Shown: positions 9,187 to 16,937 of the stretch, one piece after another | How the letters are laid out: the number at the start of each line of letters is the position of its first letter | Numbering within the stretch: the first letter of the stretch is position 1 | Origin: OMOG01 sp041485845 | Lineage (GTDB): Bacteria; Acidobacteriota; Terriglobia; Bryobacterales; Bryobacteraceae | DNA length: 21,387 bases | Direction of reading: 5' to 3' | Assembly: GCA_041485845.1 (NCBI GenBank) | Contig: JBGPKH010000071.1 | Coordinates: 1 to 21,387, forward strand | The notes under the pieces: model-generated | Told to the model about the DNA's origin: nothing | Databases searched by the model: none | What the model saw: only the letters and a program-made list of their open reading frames with translations | Program-made: the position numbers and the translations under genes

Positions 9187-12100
9187 CTATTGCACGCTCC
9201 ACGTGCCGACGGCTTGCCAGTCGCTATTGCCTCCTCCCGCGACATCGCGACCCGCCACGTACACCACGCGGTTCCCCATGAACGCCCCTTTGAACGTGAT
9301 GTTCAGCGTCAGGGTCAGGATGTAGGGCTGGAATGCAACGCCCGACGCTGTCCCGAGTACCGCGCACTGGCTGTTTTCGATACTCCCCGAAGATCCGTTC
9401 AGGACCATCGAAACAAAGGGTCCGCCTGCATCTCCAGCGTCGTTCACCAGGTACAGCGTGTTGTTGGATGGCTGATATGCCAGATAGCATGCCCGCCGGG
9501 CGTCGAGAAAGTGGTTGACCAGAACGTTCACGATCCCGAAATCGCCGGTCCCGATGGAATCGGTCAACGTGAGCTGGAACGGGCGGGTGGCGCCCGCGGG
9601 CGCCGCTCCCCGGGCCGGTGAAACACCCGTCACTGCAATGGTCCCCTTCGTTTCGAACGGCGCTTGCCACACCCCCAGCGCCTGCCAGTCCGAGTTGCCC
9701 TGGCCCTGGTCGCGCGCGGCCACGTACACAATCCGGTTTCCGCCGAACACAGACTTAAACGTGATATTCACCACCAGCGTCAACGTCGTCCCAACCCCTA
9801 CGGCGGAGGTCAGGGTCACGCCACACTGGGTGTTCTGGATCACGATCGGACTCCCCAGCGGCACCGACCCGGCGAACGGGCCGCCCGCATGGCCTGCATC
9901 GTCGACCAGCAGCAGCATGCCGGACTGCACTACGTACGCCAGGTAGCATGAGCTGCGCGCGTCCAGAAAATTGTTGATCAGCACATTCACCACGCCCAGA
10001 TTCTGGAATCCGTACGGATGGGAAAACTGAAACTTGAAACTCTGGCTGCTTCCTGTCCCGTACGCGGGCGCCAGTTCCACCGGCAGCGGCAGCCCATTCA
10101 CAACCAGGAAGCTGGCGCTGGCCATGGCCGCGAACATATCCTGACTGGGCTCATTGGCCGAGGCGTCTCCGGTATTTTCGGACACCGAACCATTCGGCGT
10201 GGATGGATCCACCCGTGTCATCACCATTACGGTCGCCATCTGCCCCGCTCCCAGGCTTGGGTATGTTGCCTGAAATTGATTACCCGAGCCTTCGCAAGTT
10301 GCGCCAGTGGCCGTGCAACTGATCAGGCTCTGTCCCGATGGGACGTTGCCTCGTATGGTCACATGGTTCGCCGTTTGCGTGGGGTCGATAGTATCGTTCA
10401 CCAACTGGTAGACCGTGGTTACGTTGGAACCGGCCGTGACTGTCCCGTTCGTCGCAAGACTTGCCTCCTGCCGCATCGCCGGCTTCATCGAGGCCGCCGC
10501 GGCCTGCACCTGCAACGAGGAAGTCATGCGCAGGTTGACCAGCTTCAGTGGCGTCGAAAGGTCGCGATACCGTGGCACCGGCGCGGCGGAACTCGCCAGG
10601 CCCACGTCGCTGACCGGCGCCAGGCTGCCGGAGTACTGAATCTGGTTCAGATCGGCGGCCGTGGCATTCATTACCAGCAGCGGGAAGGTCCACGTCTCGG
10701 CTTGCGACGGGTCCGCGGCAAGCACTACCCAGGTTGCGGCGGTGGCCCCGTTGGACACCGTCAACGGCTGGTACATGCCCCCCGCCACGATAGCGCCCGT
10801 GAGCGGAGCGCCCCCGAAACCGCTTGCGTCCGCCGAGTACAACTGAGCACGCGGGGCGCCCTCGGCCGGATAGATCGGCGCGTATGCTTGCACCGATCCG
10901 GGCACATTCGTCAGGGTAACGCGCAGCCGCGTGACGGCGGGCTGGAACGAAGCCGCCTGCGCTTCCTGAAACTGCATCGGCACGAAAGTCTGGGCGCCCC
11001 CGTTCGCGGGACTCGCTTGAATTCTCGTCAAAATCAGCGACGGCGCCGCCCGCGCCAGGATTTGCAAGGGATCGATTACCGGGACCGCAGGCAAGAAACT
11101 CACCCGGCCGGTAATCGATGCTGGTTGCGCAACGCCCGGGATGGCGAGCCGGCTGGCGTCGGCTCGAACTCCGGCAATCCGCACGCTGGCCGTTCCATTA
11201 GAGGCGGGCGCGATGGACACTCCCGGCCAGCGCAGAATGTTGGAACCCGCGATAACTCCATTCTTCGCCGCGCCTCCATTCACCGTCAGCACGGCGTCAG
11301 TCGTTCCGTTGGCCAGAGCGTTCGTCACGTTCACGTTCAGCGTCAGCGCGATATCCGCCAGCAGCGCGCCGCTCAGTCCGCTGCAGTTCAGCAGGAGATC
11401 TCCCAGCACTTCGGTGCGTCCTTCGAGCGCCGCCTGCGGCGTTGTCGGCACACTCGCCGTACAACTGCCGGTGGACCCGCTCCTGGCCTGCGTCACGCTG
11501 TACGGCTGGTTGGCAATCGTCAGGGTGGTTGACCGGGCCGCGGACGAAGGATTGGCTGCCACGGTGACGGCCACCGTTCCGTTCCCCGATCCCCCACCCG
11601 GCGCGATGGACACCCACGTCGCGTCGTTGACCGCGGTCCAACTGCAGCCGGCCGGCGCCGTGACCGACACCGTGCCGCTGCCGCCCGACGCGGCGAACGC
11701 CTGGCTGGCGGAGGGCAGCGAGAAGTAACAGGTCGTTCCCGACTGCGTAACGGCAAATGTCTGCGCGCCGACGGCAATCACGCCGTTGCGGCTGTTGGCT
11801 GCGGAGTTGGCCCCGACCGTGTAGTTGAGTGTGCCGCTCCCGGTCTGCGTTCCATTGGAGAATGAGATCCAGGGCACGCTGCTGGTAGCAGTCCAGGTGC
11901 AGTCGGTGCGAGTGGCGGTCACCAGGATACTGCCGGAGCCGCCGGTCGCCGCGAATCCCCCGCTCCCGGGCGACAGTGTAAAGCTACAAGCCTGGCCCGC
12001 GGGGTTGACCGTGAATGCCTTGCCCGGAGTCGTTCCCCCCACCGTCACCACCGTGATGATGGCGGTGCCGGTACTGGCGACCAGGTTCGCCGGCACCGCG

Positions 12101-13989
12101 GCCAGGACCTGGATGGCGCTGGCGAAGGTGGTCGGGAGCGGAGCTCCGTTCCACTGCGCTCTGGCCCCGGCGCTGAAGTTGGTGCCGTTCACCGTGAGGG
12201 TAAAAGCGCCGCTGCCGGCGGAGGCGGTGCTCGGGCTCAGCGAGGTGATGGTGCGCGCACCAGCGGGCGCGACGATCTGATCGATGGGTGGCGAAGTACT
12301 GGGTGCGTTGCCGGCATCGCTGCCGTAGGATGCGGTCAAAGTGTGGGTGCCAACCGCGATAGTGGAGGTCGTGAAACTCGCACTTCCGTTCACCAGATTG
12401 AAGGTTCCGAGCGTGTTCGAGCCATCCAGAAATGTGATCGTCCCGGTCGCGGTGGCGGGCGTCACCGAGGCCGTCAGGGTGACGGCTTGGCCAAAGATGG
12501 AAGGATTCGGATTGCTCGTCAGAATCGTGGCGGTTCCGATCGGGTTCACGGTCTGCTGAACCGCTCCCGATTGGCTTGCGGAGTAGTTCGTATCGCCACT
12601 GTAGGAGGCCGTCAGATTCTGCGTGCCGGCCGGAAGTGTCGCGATCGATGTGGTCGCATTTCCGTTGGACAGATTCACCGTTGCGAGCGTCGCCCCACCA
12701 TTGAAAGTGACCGTTCCCGTCGCTGCAGCGGGCGTCACATTGGCAATGAGAGTCACCGGCTGACCGATGGTCGAGGGGTTCGGCCCGTTCGCGAGGCTGA
12801 TTGACGTGGCCGCTTGGTTCACGCTCTGGGAAGAGGACGACGCGCTGCCGAGGTAGTTGGTGTCCCCACTGTAGGTGGCGGTCAGGGTGTGGTTGCCGGC
12901 CGTAAGGGTGGAGATGGTCATGCTCGCGCTGCCCCCCGACAGACTCACGTTGCCGAGCACGGCCGCGCCTTCCGTGAAGGTGACGGTACCGGTCGCGGCC
13001 GAGGGCGACACGTTGGCCGTAAGAGTCACGATTTGGCCGTAGGTGGAGGGATTCGGCGTTCGCGAGAGGCTGGTCGAGGTGTCCGCTGGTTTCACCGTCT
13101 GGGAGGCCGACATCGCGCTGACGGCGTAGGTGGCATCGCTATTATATGTGGCGGTCAGGTTGTGGCTGCCGGCCGGAAGCGTGGAAATGGTCATGCTCGC
13201 GCTGCCGCCCGACAGGCTCACGTTGCCCAGCAAGGTCGCGCCCTCGGTGAAGGTGACGTTGCCGGTCGCGGCCGGGGGCGACACGTTGGCTGTAAGAGTC
13301 ACGATTTGGCGGTAGATGGAGGGATTCGGTGCGAGCGAGAGGCCGGTGCTGGTAGGAATCTTGTTCACCGTCTGGAATAGAACGGCGGACGTGCTACCGG
13401 CGTAGTTCGGATCGCTGTCGTAGTATGTGGCGGTCAGGCTGTGGCTGCCCGCCGAAAAAAAGACATACAGGACCGCGCTTGCACTGAAACCCACGATCCC
13501 CAGGCTGACCGCACCGTCCTTGAATTCGACCGTGCCGGTGGCGGCGGAAGGCGAAACGGTCGCGGTGAGGGTTACGGTGTGGCCGACTGTGGAAGGGTTG
13601 GGCGCGCTTCCCAGCGTGGTAGTGGTTGGCGCCCGGTTCACCACAAGGGTCTTGCTGCCCGAAAACGCTCCTTCGAAACCCCCGTCACAGCAAGTAGCCG
13701 TCAAGGTGTGTGTTCCTACAGGAAAATCCGAGACCGTGATTTGCGCATAAGGGGTGAAGACAAGTGGCCCCGAGATCACAGTTCCGGAACCGAGATAACG
13801 GGATTCGTCAACGAAATCCACCGTCGTCCCGTTGTCGAAGTAGTTGTTGAGCGCGGCAGTCAGAGTGACGGACTGCCCGTACGTGGTGGGACTCACCGGT
13901 GAGGTGGTCAGGGTTAGTGGCTGGCCCGCGACCGGCGTCGCGAGTCCGGTAAGCAGAATGGCAATCGATACGAACCGGAGAGCTTTCAT
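9187..13989 (-). CDS. Giant secreted Ig-like / IPT / BACON repeat protein with tandem C-terminal domain
   Basis: This 1600-residue exported, probably surface or matrix protein of adhesin-like type. Residues 1-22 (MKALRFVSIAILLTGLATPVAG) are a clear signal peptide. Then come six Ig-like (Big_3-type) repeats of about 91 residues at roughly 24-105, 113-203, 208-295, 300-387, 391-478 and 481-570, most beginning near a PNPS-xxxGQxVTLTA motif. An IPT/TIG-like domain follows (about 578-660), then two BACON-like domains (about 667-750 and 754-836, CxF…GGSGxxxVTA). Next is a long unassigned stretch of about 450 residues. Two homologous C-terminal domains finish it (about 1300-1445 and 1450-1600), each with VVNVLxNxFLDAR, CYLAY and NSDWQAxGxW. 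No membrane anchor or sorting motif is seen. The ATG at 13987-13989 (GAGA 5 bases upstream) is preferred over an in-frame TTG at 14019 because it places the signal peptide at the N-terminus. It lies 26 bases after the 199-residue gene, so the two are likely cotranscribed. The ligand is unknown. Confidence 0.85.
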   Translation of the reverse strand: MKALRFVSIAILLTGLATPVAGQPLTLTTSPVSPTTYGQSVTLTAALNNYFDNGTTVDFVDESRYLGSGTVISGPLVFTPYAQITVSDFPVGTHTLTATCCDGGFEGAFSGSKTLVVNRAPTTTTLGSAPNPSTVGHTVTLTATVSPSAATGTVEFKDGAVSLGIVGFSASAVLYVFFSAGSHSLTATYYDSDPNYAGSTSAVLFQTVNKIPTSTGLSLAPNPSIYRQIVTLTANVSPPAATGNVTFTEGATLLGNVSLSGGSASMTISTLPAGSHNLTATYNSDATYAVSAMSASQTVKPADTSTSLSRTPNPSTYGQIVTLTANVSPSAATGTVTFTEGAAVLGNVSLSGGSASMTISTLTAGNHTLTATYSGDTNYLGSASSSSQSVNQAATSISLANGPNPSTIGQPVTLIANVTPAAATGTVTFNGGATLATVNLSNGNATTSIATLPAGTQNLTASYSGDTNYSASQSGAVQQTVNPIGTATILTSNPNPSIFGQAVTLTASVTPATATGTITFLDGSNTLGTFNLVNGSASFTTSTIAVGTHTLTASYGSDAGNAPSTSPPIDQIVAPAGARTITSLSPSTASAGSGAFTLTVNGTNFSAGARAQWNGAPLPTTFASAIQVLAAVPANLVASTGTAIITVVTVGGTTPGKAFTVNPAGQACSFTLSPGSGGFAATGGSGSILVTATRTDCTWTATSSVPWISFSNGTQTGSGTLNYTVGANSAANSRNGVIAVGAQTFAVTQSGTTCYFSLPSASQAFAASGGSGTVSVTAPAGCSWTAVNDATWVSIAPGGGSGNGTVAVTVAANPSSAARSTTLTIANQPYSVTQARSGSTGSCTASVPTTPQAALEGRTEVLGDLLLNCSGLSGALLADIALTLNVNVTNALANGTTDAVLTVNGGAAKNGVIAGSNILRWPGVSIAPASNGTASVRIAGVRADASRLAIPGVAQPASITGRVSFLPAVPVIDPLQILARAAPSLILTRIQASPANGGAQTFVPMQFQEAQAASFQPAVTRLRVTLTNVPGSVQAYAPIYPAEGAPRAQLYSADASGFGGAPLTGAIVAGGMYQPLTVSNGATAATWVVLAADPSQAETWTFPLLVMNATAADLNQIQYSGSLAPVSDVGLASSAAPVPRYRDLSTPLKLVNLRMTSSLQVQAAAASMKPAMRQEASLATNGTVTAGSNVTTVYQLVNDTIDPTQTANHVTIRGNVPSGQSLISCTATGATCEGSGNQFQATYPSLGAGQMATVMVMTRVDPSTPNGSVSENTGDASANEPSQDMFAAMASASFLVVNGLPLPVELAPAYGTGSSQSFKFQFSHPYGFQNLGVVNVLINNFLDARSSCYLAYVVQSGMLLLVDDAGHAGGPFAGSVPLGSPIVIQNTQCGVTLTSAVGVGTTLTLVVNITFKSVFGGNRIVYVAARDQGQGNSDWQALGVWQAPFETKGTIAVTGVSPARGAAPAGATRPFQLTLTDSIGTGDFGIVNVLVNHFLDARRACYLAYQPSNNTLYLVNDAGDAGGPFVSMVLNGSSGSIENSQCAVLGTASGVAFQPYILTLTLNITFKGAFMGNRVVYVAGRDVAGGGNSDWQAVGTWSVQ
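12901..13330 (-). repeat. Two near-identical tandem Ig-repeat units at DNA level
   Basis: The third and fourth Ig-like units of the giant protein are alike at the DNA level. Comparing 12901-13050 with 13174-13323 by hand at an offset of exactly 273 bases (91 codons) gives 134 of 150 identical positions. The other four units are related in protein but visibly more diverged in DNA. This points to recent duplication or gene conversion inside the array. Confidence 0.8.
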
Positions 13990-14015
13990 TGGATTCTCGC
14001 CTATCGGTCGGCCGC

Positions 14016-14615
14016 TCAACCGAGCTTACGGAAGGCCTGGGCGACTCCCGGGTACTCCGGAGAGAAGCAGTCGGTCACTTGTTTCACCAGGTCCAGCCTG
14101 TCGTCGTACAGGTCCAGCCACCGTTTCCCGTTTGTCGAGAGGTCCTGCAACGGGCACCGCAGTTCCTTGCCGAGCCCCGTGTCGGGAAAGACGATGTAGA
14201 TGATCCCCCGTGGGTATGTGGTCGCGTCGGTCTGACGCTTTACATCGGTAGCATCGCAAAAGATATCCTTCAGCGATGTCTCCGCGATGTAGTATCCCTG
14301 GGTCGGCCCGGACTTCTGCACCACCGAAGCCCCGGTTTTGTCACGCAGGGTTGATTTGTACGTCGGGATCCAGCCGGGGCTCTTCGGGGCCCTGCCTTGG
14401 CTGTCTTTCAAGGGGAGTGCGTTGCCGAGATAGTCCCGGCCCTGGAGCCCGCTGCCCCGCGGAGCGTAGGCATCGGCAGCCCCGTCGACGTCGATAGTGA
14501 TCCCCGCCTCATAAAAGAATGGGGATCTGACCGGCGCCCCCTTCACCTGCCAGATCTTGGTGGCGGCCGTTGCCTTATAGAGATGGTAGTGGGATTTCTT
14601 CTGCTGGTCGTTCAT
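14016..14615 (-). CDS. Uncharacterised protein with weak GH75 (chitosanase)-like features
   Basis: This 199-residue protein has no signal peptide or membrane segment. I do not recognise it firmly. ITIDVDGAADAY (39-50), GRDYLGNA (59-66), SGPTQGYYIAETSL (102-115) and TYPRGIIYIVFPDTG (133-147) together resemble the D-x-D-G…GLDYLANA…YYVSTTAL…YIVLP pattern I recall in glycoside hydrolase family 75 and related folds. The expected catalytic Glu is not clear, so activity is doubtful. The start ATG at 14613-14615 follows a strong GGAGGGG ribosome binding site. The gene ends 26 bases before the giant secreted protein and probably shares its transcript. It could equally be a lysozyme-inhibitor-like or purely structural domain. 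Confidence 0.7.
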   Translation of the reverse strand: MNDQQKKSHYHLYKATAATKIWQVKGAPVRSPFFYEAGITIDVDGAADAYAPRGSGLQGRDYLGNALPLKDSQGRAPKSPGWIPTYKSTLRDKTGASVVQKSGPTQGYYIAETSLKDIFCDATDVKRQTDATTYPRGIIYIVFPDTGLGKELRCPLQDLSTNGKRWLDLYDDRLDLVKQVTDCFSPEYPGVAQAFRKLG

Positions 14616-14637
14616 TTGTCCCCTCCACTATGCGTCG

Positions 14638-14700
14638 CCGAAGGACGCGCCTGTCCCTTGCAGAGACTATACTAGGACTTAGGAACAGCGCGTCCTTCGG
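14638..14700. repeat. Perfect 13-bp inverted repeat in a divergent promoter region
   Basis: CCGAAGGACGCGC at 14638-14650 is exactly complementary to GCGCGTCCTTCGG at 14688-14700. The 37-base spacer contains a -10-like TATACT at 14668-14673. The element sits in the 130-base gap between the minus-strand 199-residue gene and the plus-strand winged-helix gene, so an operator for one or both is plausible. There are no matching direct repeats at its flanks, which argues against a small insertion element. Confidence 0.7.
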
Positions 14701-14718
14701 AAACCATCAAGAATTTGT

Positions 14719-14724
14719 TATAGA
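14719..14724 (+). promoter_or_regulatory. Possible -10 box upstream of the winged-helix gene
   Basis: TATAGA lies 22 bases before the proposed TTG start at 14746. A poor -35 candidate (TTCGGA, about 14696-14701) overlaps the right arm of the 13-bp inverted repeat. If real, a protein bound to that repeat would block polymerase. This is tentative. Confidence 0.25.
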
Positions 14725-14745
14725 ATTCTCAAAGGGTCGGGCATC

Positions 14746-16854
14746 TTGCAGGATTCAGACCATATATTCGAATTCGGGCCCTTTCAGTTAAGAGCCGGCG
14801 AGGGCGTACTATGCCGCTCGGGCGAGATTGTTCCGTTGACCCCTAAAGCGTACAGTACCCTGCTGGTACTGGTGGCCCAAAGCGGCCGCGTCTTGGACAA
14901 AGAACATCTCCTCAAAGAGGTCTGGCCAGACTCCTTCGTCGAAGAAGGAAACCTCTCGCAGAATATCTTCCTCCTTCGACGAGCCCTGGGCGGCATGCCG
15001 GACGGACGCCAGTACATTGAAACCGTGCCCAAACGCGGCTACCGGTTTGCTGCGCCCGTGGCGGAGATCCGGGAACCGCTTGGCGGGTCGGTCTCCACCA
15101 CGCCACTTCTTCGAACCCGCGCTCCCCGCCGTCTGCCGCTTCGGATCGCCGTCGCGGCGGCCGCCGTCCTCGCGGTGACTTTGGCCATCGCCAGCCGCGT
15201 CCTATTCCATCAACAGCCTTCCGATGTCCGCATCACCAGGCTGAATGTCGACAACAACCCCGTCTACGGAATCATCTCGCCGGATGGCAAATCGCTCGCC
15301 TATGTGTCGGGAGAGCCCTCGGGGCAGAGTCTGTGGGTTCGCCAGGTGGACGCTTTCGGGACCGGAACGCGCATATCGGGCGCCGTGTTGGGCCACCATT
15401 GGGGGGTTGCCTATGCGCCCGATGGCGAACACTTGTATTACGTTCTGGACGAGCACCGGGGGCCGGACGCCGGCAGCCTCTATCGCGTCTCCGTCCGCGG
15501 CGGCACACCCGAGCGCCTCCTGGCCGGCATCAACTCGGCTCCCGCGTTTCGGCCCGACGGCCGATACATGGTGTTCAAGCGTTATGAAAGGGAAACGGGC
15601 CGCGCTCTGCTCGTGAAAGCGACCGCCGAGGGAACCGGACTACAGGTGATCGCCGCCAGCCAGGCGCCTTATCCGTACTACGGGCCACAGTGGGCTCCCG
15701 ACGGAAACACTATCCTTTACGCTTATGGATCGCACGAGGCCCAGGGAACTGCCTGGACCCTGGCGGAGATCCCGCCGGACGGTGGGCCGGAAAAACAGCT
15801 TTCGAGGCAGCCGCAGATCCGGTCGCTCCGGTCCCTCGGCTGGATCGACCGCCAGAACCTCGTTGCGGTAATGCGGACTGAGAAGTCGGGACCGCTTCAG
15901 TTGTGGAGGCTGAGCACCAATGGCGAACCTCACCGTCTGACCAACGATACCAGTTCTTACTCGGAGATCAGCCTGACCGCCGATGGCGCCACCCTGCTGG
16001 GGTCCCATTTGGAGACGCTGGACAGTCTTTGGATAGCCGGGTTCTCTGCCGGCGGAACCGTCCAGGCCGCTTCGATCGATCTTGGCGTGAGCAGCTACGA
16101 CTCCCCCGTTTGGACACCCGACGGACGCGTGCTATACATTTACAATCCTGACTATGTCAAATCGGAGTTGTGGCTTGCCGACCTCGCCGCTCCACGCCGC
16201 AGACCGCTGCCTGGATTCCCCAGCGACATCGCCCAGCCGGCGTGCTCCTCCGATGGCCGGGTCGTGGTTTTCGTTTCCGAGACCAACGGGTCGCGGAATA
16301 TCTGGCGCGCCGGCCTGGAAGGCGGCGGAGCCACGCGCCTGACTGCCGGCGCCCTCGACTTCTATCCCCAGCTTTCGCCCGACGGCAAGTGGGTCATCTA
16401 TGCTTCCAAGGTCAACGGCCGCTGGGGAGTTTGGAAAACCTCGATGGATAGCCGTGTCCCGCCGGTCAAGCTCGCAGACTCTCCGGAAACCGCGCCCGCC
16501 ATCTCGCCGGACGGCACGCTCGTCGCGCACGAACAGATCGATCCGGCCAACAACCAGGTCGAGTTGGCTATCCGCTCACTGGAAGACGGCAAACTGCGCC
16601 AGGTGCTGCCCTTGAGAGATGGGGCGGATAACATCCGGTGGCGGCGCGATGGCCACGCGCTGACCTTTATAACCCACGACGGCGAATTCTCCCAAATCTG
16701 GGCGCAGGCGCTCTCCGGCGGCCCGCCCGTTCCGATCGTCCAGGAGTTGCCATACGATCTCAAGCAGATGGAGTGGTCGCCAGACGGCAAGCGAATCGTC
16801 TATCTGCGGAGACGGCTGAAAAAAGATCTGGTCCTGGTGAAGAATTTCCGCTGA
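14746..16854 (+). CDS. Membrane-anchored winged-helix regulator with PD40 propeller (CadC-like layout)
   Basis: This 702-residue protein is a ToxR/CadC-style one-component regulator: a DNA-binding head in the cytoplasm and a sensor-like propeller outside. Residues 6-103 form the OmpR-type winged helix (FEFGPFQLRAGEGVL, LTPKAYSTLLVLVAQSGRVL, NLSQNIFLLRRALG, YIETVPKRGYRFAAPV). Residues 130-153 are a single membrane segment. Residues 170-702 hold repeated PD40/TolB-like blades marked by SPDGKSLAYVSG, APDGEHLYYV, RPDGRYMVFKR, SPDGKWVIYAS and SPDGKRIVYLRR. The start is TTG at 14746, with AAAGGG 9 bases upstream; no ATG or GTG is available before the in-frame TAG at 14680. It is divergent from the 199-residue/giant-protein pair across a shared control region, so it could regulate that pair or itself. 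The ligand of the propeller is unknown. Confidence 0.88.
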   Translation: MQDSDHIFEFGPFQLRAGEGVLCRSGEIVPLTPKAYSTLLVLVAQSGRVLDKEHLLKEVWPDSFVEEGNLSQNIFLLRRALGGMPDGRQYIETVPKRGYRFAAPVAEIREPLGGSVSTTPLLRTRAPRRLPLRIAVAAAAVLAVTLAIASRVLFHQQPSDVRITRLNVDNNPVYGIISPDGKSLAYVSGEPSGQSLWVRQVDAFGTGTRISGAVLGHHWGVAYAPDGEHLYYVLDEHRGPDAGSLYRVSVRGGTPERLLAGINSAPAFRPDGRYMVFKRYERETGRALLVKATAEGTGLQVIAASQAPYPYYGPQWAPDGNTILYAYGSHEAQGTAWTLAEIPPDGGPEKQLSRQPQIRSLRSLGWIDRQNLVAVMRTEKSGPLQLWRLSTNGEPHRLTNDTSSYSEISLTADGATLLGSHLETLDSLWIAGFSAGGTVQAASIDLGVSSYDSPVWTPDGRVLYIYNPDYVKSELWLADLAAPRRRPLPGFPSDIAQPACSSDGRVVVFVSETNGSRNIWRAGLEGGGATRLTAGALDFYPQLSPDGKWVIYASKVNGRWGVWKTSMDSRVPPVKLADSPETAPAISPDGTLVAHEQIDPANNQVELAIRSLEDGKLRQVLPLRDGADNIRWRRDGHALTFITHDGEFSQIWAQALSGGPPVPIVQELPYDLKQMEWSPDGKRIVYLRRRLKKDLVLVKNFR

Positions 16855-16937
16855 AACCACCGATACCAGGCGATCCGGATCCGGCCAGGGAAGCGGCCTC
16901 CCTCACCCAGACCTGCCCGCTGTGACAGACTCCGCGC

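Noticed and set aside
10018..11532. Plus-strand open frame of about 504 codons antisense to the giant gene
   Set aside because: Low-complexity Arg/Gly/His-rich translation without domains. The opposite strand has continuous, domain-bearing coding sequence.
12281..13650. Regularly spaced repeats that could suggest a repeat array such as CRISPR
   Set aside because: The spacing of about 273 bases equals 91 codons and the repeats are coding Ig-like units, not short identical repeats with unique spacers.
13990..14019. Upstream TTG start at 14017-14019 for the giant protein, overlapping the previous stop as TTGA
   Set aside because: The ATG at 13989 puts a textbook signal peptide at the very N-terminus. 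The extra ten residues would precede it and add nothing recognisable, though coupling cannot be excluded.
14638..14700. Reading the 13-bp inverted repeat as the ends of a small insertion element
   Set aside because: Only 63 bases long, with no flanking target-site duplication and no coding capacity.
16875..16903. Palindrome CCGGATCCGG and a weak stem AGGGA/TCCCT between convergent genes
   Set aside because: The stems are short, the loop is 7 bases and no T-tract follows, so a terminator call is not supported.
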